DNA of 64,000 bases from Bacteroidales bacterium (GTDB lineage Bacteria; Bacteroidota; Bacteroidia; Bacteroidales; UBA932): NCBI GenBank assembly GCA_017471085.1, contig JAFUWW010000009.1:18305-82304 (forward strand), read 5' to 3'. Positions 8,209 to 15,397 of this stretch are shown piece by piece (within the stretch, counting starts at the first letter, position 1; every line of letters starts with the position of its first letter). The translations under genes were made by a program, and so were the position numbers. A model generated the notes under the pieces. It saw nothing but the letters and a program-made list of their open reading frames with translations. It was not told the DNA's origin and searched no databases.

Positions 8209-8556
8209 CTATTGGAGCAGCAGGGCCAGGACGATAGCTAAAAGGAAAGCCGCTCCCACGATGACGGAGAAAATGCCCATCCCTTTGAGGCCGTCTTTCA
8301 GGTTCCTGCCGACGGCTTCGTCCACCGCCGGATCGTCCAGCGGATAGTGCTTCCGCTGCCACCAGGTGTAGATAATGGCTGACAAGTTGAGGACGAACAG
8401 GAAGCCGCCCAGAATGGTGATGATCCAGGTCGATTTGCCTGTATCTCCTCCGATAAGGTCAACGATGCCCGTTACCATCCAGAATACGCACATGAGCGTC
8501 TGGAAGCTGTAATTGACCATCTGGGCCTTGAACTGGTTTTTGGTGATGCCTTTCAT
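8209..8556 (-). CDS. Small membrane protein, 115 aa
   Basis: Two strong hydrophobic helices (LMCVFWMVTGIVDLIGG and IITILGGFLFVLNLSAIIY) are followed by a charged loop and a third helix near the C-terminus (FSVIVGAAFLLAIVLALLL). No known family is recognised. The ATG at 8556 was preferred to a longer frame because it overlaps the upstream stop in an ATGA, which points to translational coupling with the 69-aa gene. The function is unknown; the two may form one membrane unit. Confidence 0.68.
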   Translation of the reverse strand: MKGITKNQFKAQMVNYSFQTLMCVFWMVTGIVDLIGGDTGKSTWIITILGGFLFVLNLSAIIYTWWQRKHYPLDDPAVDEAVGRNLKDGLKGMGIFSVIVGAAFLLAIVLALLLQ

Positions 8557-8762
8557 TTCTTGGGGATATGGGAACCGAGGATGTACAACAGGGAAATCGC
8601 GGCAGAAACGACGAGCGAAATCCCGAACATGATAAGGACATCGGACCAGACAAACTCCGCCGGTTCTTTGAGGTATGCAAATAAAGCCCAGCAAATCGTA
8701 TATCCGACGGGATATATGATAGCCATTCTGGCAAAAAGCTTCTGGTCCTTGGAGAGTTTCAT
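8553..8762 (-). CDS. Small membrane protein, 69 aa
   Basis: A 69-aa protein with two predicted membrane helices (MAIIYPVGYTICWALFAYL and VLIMFGISLVVSAAISLLYI) and a Lys-rich C-terminus. It overlaps the next gene by 4 bases (ATGA). A TAAATTTG promoter box lies about 28 bases upstream. The family is not recognised; the coupled gene and promoter support its being real. Confidence 0.65.
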   Translation of the reverse strand: MKLSKDQKLFARMAIIYPVGYTICWALFAYLKEPAEFVWSDVLIMFGISLVVSAAISLLYILGSHIPKK

Positions 8763-8789
8763 GGCTCGAATATTACAAGTTTAATATTA

Positions 8790-8797
8790 CAAATTTA
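8790..8797 (-). promoter_or_regulatory. -7 promoter box TAAATTTG for the small membrane protein pair
   Basis: A TAnnTTTG match on the minus strand in a very AT-rich stretch. A near-copy, TAAACTTG, lies about 15 bases closer to the gene. The rest of the gap 8763-8893 holds only a weak TATCTTGC before the transposase gene. Confidence 0.45.
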
Positions 8798-8893
8798 ATA
8801 AAAAAAGTAAATAATCGGTTAAAACAGAAAAATGTGCGCCGGAATTCTTAATGAGCGCTGGATTATTGCTCCAGACAGCTTATCTTGCGCGAT

Positions 8894-9850
8894 ATGAAAG
8901 AGTCGTATCACATCTGTTTCACCTCGCACGATGAGGTTATGTTCCGGAACCAGGAAGACTACGGAACCATTCTGAACCTGCTGGCCCTTCAGTGTCATTC
9001 CAAGGATACCGAATTGCTGGTAGATGCAGAGATGTCCACCCACGTCCATTTGAATGTGTTTTCAGCTGCTCCGGTGCCCTATGCCCGAAGCTCCCGCATG
9101 TCGTATACGAAATACTTCAACCACAAGTATGGGAGGGAAGGCAGGTTCGGAGAAAAATACACCTTCGTTTTAAAGGTGGAAGGCTTTTACCACCAGCTGA
9201 CCTTGCAGAACTACGTGTTGCGGAACGGGCTGCATCATGGAGCCGCCGCTACGGCTTTCGGATATCCCCATTGCACGGTCCGTGAACTGTTTGCGCAGGA
9301 TATCGGCATGTCGGCAGAAAAGGCTGTGCCGATGTCCCGGCCGGAAATAGCATCAATTCTTCCGTGCCACGCGGAGTTTCCGGACGAATACCGGATGAAT
9401 GCTTCCGGAATCTTTGTCAGAGACAGTTTCATGGAACTGCGCCGAGCCGAGCAAGTATATGCCACCCCCAGAAACTACCTGTATCAGATGAACCGGCTCA
9501 CTGACGACAGGTGGATCAAGGACCAGCTGGAAGACCATACGGGATCCCCGTTGACATTGGCTGAAATAGAGAAAGCCGATGAAAAGTCGGTTGCGCAGAT
9601 GCTCATCAACGAATCCGGCAGGAACTTCGACCGGCACCGGATGCAAGATCCGGCAGTATGTGCTTTGATAGACAAAAACTTGATCATCCCTTTCGGAGCC
9701 ACCTCTGTCTATCAGCTCACGGACTCCCAGAAAACACGGATCGCCCGGCAGCTCTGTTTTGAATTCCACTTGCCGGAGCACCAGATCCGGCGCTGTCTGG
9801 TTACCGGTCCAGATACCCGGGCCATGTTGCAAAAGAAATCGGCCTGGTAG
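8894..9850 (+). CDS. REP-associated tyrosine transposase (RAYT, Y1/HUH family), extended C-terminus
   Basis: A 318-aa protein whose first ~170 residues match the IS200/RAYT Y1 fold. It has the HUH motif in STHVHLNVFSA (about residues 45-55), a GREGRFGEKY loop, and the catalytic-tyrosine helix in LQNYVLRNGLHHG (about residues 99-111), the equivalent of YIxxNPvraG. RAYTs are single-strand nucleases that cut and join REP hairpins. The C-terminal ~150 residues exceed most family members and end with a helix-turn-helix-like segment, SQKTRIARQLCFEFHLPEHQ. ATG at 8894 was preferred to TTG at 8885. The last ten codons and the TAG lie inside palindrome B1. The codon use looks less GC-rich than its neighbours. 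No partner transposon gene is present. Confidence 0.82.
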   Translation: MKESYHICFTSHDEVMFRNQEDYGTILNLLALQCHSKDTELLVDAEMSTHVHLNVFSAAPVPYARSSRMSYTKYFNHKYGREGRFGEKYTFVLKVEGFYHQLTLQNYVLRNGLHHGAAATAFGYPHCTVRELFAQDIGMSAEKAVPMSRPEIASILPCHAEFPDEYRMNASGIFVRDSFMELRRAEQVYATPRNYLYQMNRLTDDRWIKDQLEDHTGSPLTLAEIEKADEKSVAQMLINESGRNFDRHRMQDPAVCALIDKNLIIPFGATSVYQLTDSQKTRIARQLCFEFHLPEHQIRRCLVTGPDTRAMLQKKSAW

Positions 9851-9872
9851 GGCATTCTACGCTGCAACATGG
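9822..9872 (+). repeat. REP-like palindrome B1 (51 bp), overlapping the RAYT stop codon
   Basis: Arms CCATGTTGC and GCAACATGG, extended by a G-C pair (9821/9873). The interior is the most diverged of the six copies: it keeps AAATCGGCCT but lacks CTGCAGTGC. The RAYT stop TAG (9848-9850) is within the element. Confidence 0.9.
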
Positions 9873-9905
9873 CAGCAAAAATGGCATTATGGACAGAAAA
9901 ACTTA

Positions 9906-9956
9906 CCATGTTGCAACAGAAATCGGCCTTGCAGTGTCTTCTGCACTGCAACATGG
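9906..9956 (+). repeat. REP-like palindrome B2 (51 bp)
   Basis: Perfect 9-bp arms; 84 bp after B1 in the same orientation. The interior contains TTGCAGTG and CACTGCAA, which can form an alternative 8-bp inner stem. It ends one base before a TTA (9958-9960) that is the complement of an ancestral HAD stop codon. Confidence 0.9.
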
Positions 9957-9963
9957 CTTACAA

Positions 9964-10034
9964 CAGGATACGGGGAAGGTCGGCAAAGCAGTCTATTACA
10001 GCAAGATACGGGGAAGGTCGGCAAAGCGGTCTAT
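9964..10034. repeat. 38-bp tandem duplication of the HAD gene 3' end
   Basis: 9964-9996 and 10002-10034 match at 31 of 33 bases with an offset of 38. On the minus strand both copies encode the same ending, IDxFADLPRILL followed by TAA. Only the copy at 10034-9996 is used; the distal one is a relic lying between the live stop and palindrome B2. Confidence 0.88.
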
Positions 10035-10646
10035 GACGGCGCTGGCACCGGCGGAAAGCAGGTCTTCCCGGTTGCTGTTTCCGTAAGAGACGCCGCAGGT
10101 ACGGCAGCCGGCACGAAGGCCCATCAGGATATCGACCGGCATGTCTCCTACCACCCAGGCGTCATCGGCCGTCACGCCCAGCGTCTCCAGCGTAATGAGC
10201 ACCGGCTCCGGGTCCGGCTTGGCGTTGGTCACATTGTCCGCGCCGATGATCAGGGAGAAGCAGTCCAGAATGCCCGCCTCCGCAAGGAACTCCTTCAGAG
10301 AACGGGAAGATCGGGACGATGCGACGCTCAGGGTTCGGCCTTCGTGCCATAGCTTCAGGATGGTTTCCTTCACTCCCGGGAACAGCTCTACGTGCATGAG
10401 GGAGCGTTTTTCCTGGAAAATGCGCCGGTAGGTGGCCATGCACGCTTCCAGACGGGCATCGTCAAAATCAGGGTACAACTGCCGGAAACATCCTTTCAGC
10501 GGCAGGCCGATGCTGGACGCGCAAGCCTGGGCGTCCCGGAACTCCAGCCCCAGTTCCTGCATGGTGCTGTGCATGGTGGAGACGATATACCCCTGGGTGT
10601 CTCCCAGGGTACCGTCGTAGTCGAAAATGATGAGTTTTGCTGCCAT
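9996..10646 (-). CDS. HAD-family phosphatase (phosphoglycolate phosphatase-like)
   Basis: A 216-aa HAD hydrolase. Motif I is FDYDGTLGD near the N-terminus, the four-helix cap follows, motif II is VASSRSS, the conserved Lys lies in NAKPDPEPV, and motif IV is WVVGDMPVDILMG. This is the phosphoglycolate phosphatase/PGMB-like subclass, which removes phosphate from small metabolites in the cytoplasm; the substrate is unknown. ATG at 10646 is set by the promoter box 7 bases upstream. A longer in-frame extension runs through palindromes C1 and C2 but would start upstream of the promoter and was rejected. Its 3' end has been tandemly duplicated. Confidence 0.88.
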   Translation of the reverse strand: MAAKLIIFDYDGTLGDTQGYIVSTMHSTMQELGLEFRDAQACASSIGLPLKGCFRQLYPDFDDARLEACMATYRRIFQEKRSLMHVELFPGVKETILKLWHEGRTLSVASSRSSRSLKEFLAEAGILDCFSLIIGADNVTNAKPDPEPVLITLETLGVTADDAWVVGDMPVDILMGLRAGCRTCGVSYGNSNREDLLSAGASAVIDRFADLPRILL

Positions 10647-10653
10647 AGGCCTG

Positions 10654-10661
10654 CAAAGATA
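10654..10661 (-). promoter_or_regulatory. -7 promoter box TATCTTTG for the HAD gene
   Basis: A perfect box on the minus strand, 7 bases before the ATG. Palindrome C1 begins 11 bases upstream of it, so the -33 region of this promoter lies within or beside the repeat. Confidence 0.65.
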
Positions 10662-10672
10662 CAAAATATCCG

Positions 10673-10723
10673 CCATGTTGCAGCGCAAAACGCACTGCAG
10701 GGCCGGTTCCGGCGGCAACATGG
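10673..10723 (-). repeat. REP-like palindrome C1 (51 bp)
   Basis: Perfect arms CCATGTTGC and GCAACATGG. It is identical over its whole length, plus one outer G-C pair, to C2, and is inverted relative to the A and B copies. The interior holds GCCGGTTCCGGC and GCGCAAAACGC, so a three-way-junction fold is possible. Confidence 0.92.
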
Positions 10724-10756
10724 CAAGGAAAACGGTACCCCAGCCCAAATTACCAG

Positions 10757-10807
10757 CCATGTTGCAGCGCAAAACGCACTGCAGGGCCGGTTCCGGCGGC
10801 AACATGG
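10757..10807 (-). repeat. REP-like palindrome C2 (51 bp)
   Basis: Identical to C1 and 84 bp from it. It lies 25 bases downstream of the stop codon of the nucleoside kinase gene. The perfect identity suggests recent duplication or conversion of the C pair. Confidence 0.92.
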
Positions 10808-10832
10808 CAAAGTCGGGGGCGGCCCGCCGCTC

Positions 10833-12500
10833 TTACAGCGTCTGGCCGCCGATGAACTCGCGGAGGATGGAGGTGGGCGGGATGGCGGCTATCTCCGAGG
10901 GCTGCAGCGCCACGATGTATTCCAGGAAAGTGAGCAGGCGGGTGGCCTCCGCATAGGCCGGAGAATCCGGACGGATACGGCGCAGGAGCGGTTCCGCATA
11001 ATATTTCAGCAGGGGCAGTTCGTACAGCAGCGCGCTGTTGAACTGGGCATCGGCATTCTCCTGGAAGGGGAAGATGTAGCGATTCTCCCCGCGGCGCACG
11101 GAAGGCCAGCGAAGGATGGTGTCTTCCGGGATAATCCCCCGGACCCGGTTATCCCGCACCATACGGCGCAGCAGGCGGTTGTCCGTAGTGGAGATGCAGC
11201 AGTTCTCGTCCAGTTTCAGGGAAGTCAGGGCCGATGCATACACCCGGTAGATGCGGCTCTGATCTACCGAGGGAACCATGTCCGGATCCAAGGCGTGGAT
11301 GCCCTCCATCACCAGGATGTCGTTCTCTTCCAGGTGCATCCGCCTGCCCTCGAAGAAAGGCCGACCCTGCTTGAAGTCGTAGCGCGGAAGTTCTATTTCC
11401 TCTCCCCGGAGCAGGGCGTTCAGCTGATCGCCCAGAAGCTGGAGGTCCATGGCTTCCAACGCCTCGAAATCGTAATTGCCGTCCTCGTCCTTGGGCGTAC
11501 GCTCCCGCTCCACGAAGTAATTGTCTAGTTCGATCACTTTGGGGTTCATTCCCAGCACCTTCAGCTGCTGGGCCACCCGCAGGGAAGACGATGTCTTTCC
11601 ACTGGAGGACGGACCGGCCAGGAAGACGATCTTCAGGCGGTCACGCTCGGCGAAGATCTTGTCGGCCACCTCTGCATATTTCCGCTCCTGACGGGCTTCG
11701 CACAGGTTGATCAGCTCCACAGCTTTTCCGTCCATGAGCAGATGGTTCAACGCGCCTACACTCACTACGCCGGTGGTCTTGCACCAATAACCGTAGTCTT
11801 TCAAGGTAATGGTGAGCTTGATCTGCTTCTGGCGCGGGATGGGACGGGTAATGTCTTCGCCGGAGGGATACTGCAGGCAGAACCCGTGGTGGAAGGGCAT
11901 GAGGTCGAAGACCTTGAGGTATCCCGTAGAGGGGACCAGCGGGCCGTAAAAGGTATCGGCCACTCCGTCCAGGAAGTAAACGCTGCAGGAATACCGCCCC
12001 AGAGAGTGCTGCAGCCCTGCTTTCAAGGGCTGGTTCTGGGCCGAATAGATGGCCTCGGCATCGGTGGCGAGCATCTTTTCCCGGGTAAAGGGCAGGTCCA
12101 GCTGCACCAGGCGGCGCATCTCTTCCCGGAGCTGCATGATCTGCTCGTCCGTGATGCGGCATGCGCGGAACTTGCAGTACAGCCCGCTGGGCAGGGAATG
12201 GTTGATCTTGAAGACCTTGTCCGGGAACAGGTTCCGCGCGGCCCGCTGGGCCAGAAAACTCAGGGAACGCAAGTATGTCCGGCGTCCGTCCGGATGGTTG
12301 TACCCCACAAATTCTACCTGATGCGGCTCATACAAACGGCTGTCCAGCGACTTCAGTTTGTGGTCTACCAGTGCAGCCAGGACAGGATACTCTTTCCCGG
12401 TTTTGGGGTCTGAGATTCTCTCGGGGGCCAGGGCGGCAACCATATATCCTTCTTCCACCGGATAATGCCGGCCGTCGTTTATGCAAAAGATATCTATCAT
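10833..12500 (-). CDS. Nucleoside (uridine) kinase-like protein with ThrRS-type N-terminal domain
   Basis: A 555-aa two-part protein. Residues 1 to about 270 resemble the TGS and SAD/editing-type region of threonyl-tRNA synthetase (HHGFCLQYPS and similar blocks). The C-terminal half is a P-loop kinase of the uridine kinase/phosphoribulokinase family, with GPSSSGKT at 296-303, the ELDNYFVERERTP loop and the EGIHAL strand. Proteins with this architecture are widespread in Bacteroidales and annotated as nucleoside kinases; the substrate is unproven. The start at 12500 is followed directly by a conserved strand. The C2 palindrome lies just beyond its stop. Confidence 0.85.
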   Translation of the reverse strand: MIDIFCINDGRHYPVEEGYMVAALAPERISDPKTGKEYPVLAALVDHKLKSLDSRLYEPHQVEFVGYNHPDGRRTYLRSLSFLAQRAARNLFPDKVFKINHSLPSGLYCKFRACRITDEQIMQLREEMRRLVQLDLPFTREKMLATDAEAIYSAQNQPLKAGLQHSLGRYSCSVYFLDGVADTFYGPLVPSTGYLKVFDLMPFHHGFCLQYPSGEDITRPIPRQKQIKLTITLKDYGYWCKTTGVVSVGALNHLLMDGKAVELINLCEARQERKYAEVADKIFAERDRLKIVFLAGPSSSGKTSSSLRVAQQLKVLGMNPKVIELDNYFVERERTPKDEDGNYDFEALEAMDLQLLGDQLNALLRGEEIELPRYDFKQGRPFFEGRRMHLEENDILVMEGIHALDPDMVPSVDQSRIYRVYASALTSLKLDENCCISTTDNRLLRRMVRDNRVRGIIPEDTILRWPSVRRGENRYIFPFQENADAQFNSALLYELPLLKYYAEPLLRRIRPDSPAYAEATRLLTFLEYIVALQPSEIAAIPPTSILREFIGGQTL

Positions 12501-12618
12501 ACTTCGCCAATTGTCTTAGGTTACAATAATAGCAAAAAAACACGAAAAATGCCATTTTTGCATCAAAATAACCTGCTACAAAACGGACCAGCCACACCTT
12601 CGTTCCGCTGCCTTGGGC

Positions 12619-13062
12619 TCAGTCATCAGCCTCCACACCCGTAAAATGAGTGGGATAGTCCCCGAACTGGAGGCTGAAACGGAGCGTTTCCCCGGAAATG
12701 CTGCCTTCCAACCCGTGCACCGTATACTTGGGATATTCCCCGCCGAGCGCCCAGGGGACCACATTGTCACAGAAAAACGCGTCGCCTTCCACGGTGATGC
12801 CCGGAATGCTGACATCAATGGTTACCGGCATGGCCGGGACAAACTTGATCCGGTAGATGACCAGTTCCGCCGTGCGGCCGTCGTCAGACGGGCGGAAGGC
12901 CACATAGATGTCCTGATTGTCGTACGTCCCTCCGTTGTAATCCACAGATACCGTTCCCACATACAGGGACTGGCCCGGGATGGCGTCGGCCTTGGGATCT
13001 TTGTGACAGGATGCGGCGGCAACAAGCAGCGCGGCCATGATTCCGATGCGAAAAGCGTTCAT
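12619..13062 (-). CDS. Calycin-like lipoprotein, 147 aa
   Basis: A secreted lipoprotein with an N-terminal hydrophobic stretch and lipobox AASC (Cys at about residue 19). The mature part is beta-rich with alternating hydrophobic residues and resembles the calycin-like domain proteins of Bacteroidales, which are often beside TonB receptors or surface systems. It starts 5 bases after the TonB receptor stop, so the two are cotranscribed and probably work together at the outer membrane, perhaps in ligand capture. No SusD-type gene is present. Ligand unknown. Confidence 0.7.
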   Translation of the reverse strand: MNAFRIGIMAALLVAAASCHKDPKADAIPGQSLYVGTVSVDYNGGTYDNQDIYVAFRPSDDGRTAELVIYRIKFVPAMPVTIDVSIPGITVEGDAFFCDNVVPWALGGEYPKYTVHGLEGSISGETLRFSLQFGDYPTHFTGVEADD

Positions 13063-13067
13063 ATCTT

Positions 13068-15233
13068 CTAGAATTTAACGTTAATACCCAAACTGATGCG
13101 GCGGGGCTTGCCCAGGGCGAAGAATTCGTTCCCCATGGACTTGAAATAGAAGGCATGGTAGCGGCTGCCTGCCAGGTTCTCCCCTTTCAGATAGAGGGAA
13201 AGGCGTTCCAGGGAGAAGCGCAGCTGGGCGCCCAGGCACAAGTACAGGGGATCTTCCAGGGAGTTTTCCTCGTTCCAGGCAAGCGGACCAGCACCCCGCA
13301 GGTTCAGACCCAGTTTCCAATTCCCCAAAGTATAGGCGGCCGATGCAAAAAGCGTATGCTCCGGACTGTACGGGATGCGTTTCCCTGCATAATCATTGTT
13401 TCCGTCCGAAAATGCGGTAAATCGTGCCCGGTTCCAGCCATAGGACAGATGGGCGTGGAAAAAACCGGGGGTCCAGTCTGCCTCCGCCTCCACTCCGCAG
13501 CTGAGGCTGCGTCCTGCGTTGGCCATCATCCGGCCCGTAGACATCCCAGGCGGAAACACGGTCAGCTGCTGGTTCACGGCATCAATCAAAAAGGCCGACA
13601 CGGACGCGTGAAAAACGGTTCCCCGCGTGTAACGGAATCCCAGTTCCACATTCCACGCCTCTTCCGGCCTATACTCGGTATGGCCTGCCCCCACCGACAC
13701 GGAGGGTCGGTCCAGATAAACGCCCAAGTCGGCCATGAGTCCGTTCATCATCCGGTTTTGCAGGATGTCGGAGAAAATCTGGGTATTGAATCCACCCGCC
13801 CGGTAGCCCTTGGCCACCGAAGCGTAAGGCTTCAGATGTGCCCAGCCGTCATAAAAGACCGCCAGCTTGGGAAGCAGCTGGAGATAATGATGGTCCAGAC
13901 TGCCCCGATAGCTGTCTTCATAGGCCTTGGGAACCTTCATGGTGGGAAAGAACTGGTAATGGAGGGAAGACACACAGTCGTAATCCATCCAGGCGCCCTC
14001 GTAATCCAGGCGGAGCCCGGCTGTAAGTTGCCAGGGACCCAGCAGGAACACCGACTCATGATACAAGGCGGCATTCCAGGAGAGGATACCGAAAAGGCTG
14101 TTTACTGGAAAACTTTGGTCCGGGATATCCAGAAAGCCGATGTCCCCTGGGATATTCCGGTTGGCATTATCCAGGATCAGCGTCCGGATACCATCCTCCT
14201 TGAACGTGACAGGGGCATCCAGCCGGTTTCCCTTGAAAAAGCCGAAGAAACCCGTCACAGGCTTCCACCAGTCCATTTTTCTCACCGGCCGCAGAATCAC
14301 TTCGGCCGTGAGGGCGGCGCTCCGCTGCTCTTGCTCCAGGGTAAAGATGGACGAGGGCAGATAATCTTGGTCCATGCGCATCCGGTCCCAAAGCAGCTGG
14401 GCAGACAGCAAGGCATCCACCGCAACCCGACGCTTGTTTACACGCGCCTTGAACCCCTCCAGCACCCACAATCGCCGGTACCCGGCCTCATCATTGTAGG
14501 AAGGAGGCTGCAGTACACCGTCTTTGTAAAGTCCGTAAGCGAAACCGCCCTCGTCGGAGAAATTGGCCTGAAGGATGTTGCTCAGAAACACCCGCTCCCC
14601 TGCCGCCTTTTCCCATTTCCAGCGCAGCTGCCCGCCGTTGAAAGGGTCGCAGAGTGCGTCCTTATAGGAATTCCGGAAAAATCCGTCCGTATGACGGAAG
14701 CCCAGGCTCAGGGCATGTTGCCCTCCGTACCATGACAGCTGCGTTTTCAGCGTATTGGCGCTCCCCCACTCCAACAAGGCCCTGAAGCCCTTTGCATCCA
14801 ATGGCCCCGGCGTGTGCAGCGACAGCAGCCCGCACATGGCATTCCGGCCATACAGAGTGCCCTGCGGACCCCGAAGCAGGTTTACGGACGCAATATCCAG
14901 GTAGTCGAAATCATAAGCATTTTTATCCAGGATGGGGAAATCGTCGATATATAGCCCCAGGACGGGATTATCCATCCGGGAGCCCAGACCACGCATGTAA
15001 ATGGTGGATGTCAGGGAAGCGCCATAGTCCGGGAGCAGGAGTCCTGGAACCAGCATGGCTACCATTTTAGGATTATCTATCCCCATCTCCACCAACTGAT
15101 CACGACCGATAACCGTGACGGGAGCGGGCAGTTTGTCCAAGCGGACATCCTGCTTGGCCGCCACCGCAACAGCCGGCACCAATAGGGTATCCGGGACAGC
15201 CACCAAGGCCGATATAAACAATTCCAATAGCAT
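13068..15233 (-). CDS. TonB-dependent outer membrane receptor
   Basis: A 721-aa TonB-dependent receptor. A short signal-like N-terminus is followed by a plug domain (LPAPVTVIGRDQL, then SLTSTIYMRGLGSR and LLRGPQGTLYGRNAMCG) and a 22-strand-type barrel. It ends in the aromatic-rich strand RRISLGINVKF typical of barrel closure. It lacks the N-terminal carboxypeptidase-like extension of SusC proteins and there is no SusD partner, so an iron complex, cobalamin or other small ligand is more likely than a glycan. The only companion is the downstream calycin-like lipoprotein. A near-consensus CATCTTTG box lies at 15242-15249. Confidence 0.9.
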   Translation of the reverse strand: MLLELFISALVAVPDTLLVPAVAVAAKQDVRLDKLPAPVTVIGRDQLVEMGIDNPKMVAMLVPGLLLPDYGASLTSTIYMRGLGSRMDNPVLGLYIDDFPILDKNAYDFDYLDIASVNLLRGPQGTLYGRNAMCGLLSLHTPGPLDAKGFRALLEWGSANTLKTQLSWYGGQHALSLGFRHTDGFFRNSYKDALCDPFNGGQLRWKWEKAAGERVFLSNILQANFSDEGGFAYGLYKDGVLQPPSYNDEAGYRRLWVLEGFKARVNKRRVAVDALLSAQLLWDRMRMDQDYLPSSIFTLEQEQRSAALTAEVILRPVRKMDWWKPVTGFFGFFKGNRLDAPVTFKEDGIRTLILDNANRNIPGDIGFLDIPDQSFPVNSLFGILSWNAALYHESVFLLGPWQLTAGLRLDYEGAWMDYDCVSSLHYQFFPTMKVPKAYEDSYRGSLDHHYLQLLPKLAVFYDGWAHLKPYASVAKGYRAGGFNTQIFSDILQNRMMNGLMADLGVYLDRPSVSVGAGHTEYRPEEAWNVELGFRYTRGTVFHASVSAFLIDAVNQQLTVFPPGMSTGRMMANAGRSLSCGVEAEADWTPGFFHAHLSYGWNRARFTAFSDGNNDYAGKRIPYSPEHTLFASAAYTLGNWKLGLNLRGAGPLAWNEENSLEDPLYLCLGAQLRFSLERLSLYLKGENLAGSRYHAFYFKSMGNEFFALGKPRRISLGINVKF

Positions 15234-15290
15234 AGGCGCTGCAAAGATGCACCTTTTCCGGCATTAATCTAAGGACATGTATCGCCAAAA

Positions 15291-15310
15291 TTAGGATTTT
15301 TTAATCCTAA
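15291..15310. promoter_or_regulatory. Perfect palindromic hairpin/operator between divergent genes
   Basis: TTAGGATT (15291-15298) and AATCCTAA (15303-15310) form a perfect 8-bp dyad with a TTTT centre. It lies between the TonB receptor and lysS start regions, so it may be an operator; a T-run terminator function is less likely because no gene ends here. Confidence 0.45.
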
Positions 15311-15366
15311 AACATTCACAATACACCCTCTCAAGCTTCTCTATACGATATTTCACAGATTTTTGC

Positions 15367-15374
15367 TATCTTTG
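15367..15374 (+). promoter_or_regulatory. -7 promoter box TATCTTTG for lysS
   Basis: A perfect Bacteroidota -7 box 23 bases before the lysS ATG. Confidence 0.65.
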
Positions 15375-15397
15375 CGCTTTACAGAAATCAGAGAGAT

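Noticed and set aside
10647..10805. N-terminal extension of the HAD protein through palindromes C1 and C2
   Set aside because: A perfect promoter box lies between the repeats and the normal ATG, and the extension has no counterpart in the family.
8054..10807. CRISPR-like pattern: 51-bp repeats with 33-bp spacers
   Set aside because: Only two repeats per locus, the spacers of different loci are related to each other, repeats are full palindromes, and no cas gene is present. A REP/RAYT system explains them better.
13068..15233. SusC of a polysaccharide utilisation locus
   Set aside because: There is no N-terminal carboxypeptidase-like extension, no SusD gene and no glycosidase alongside.
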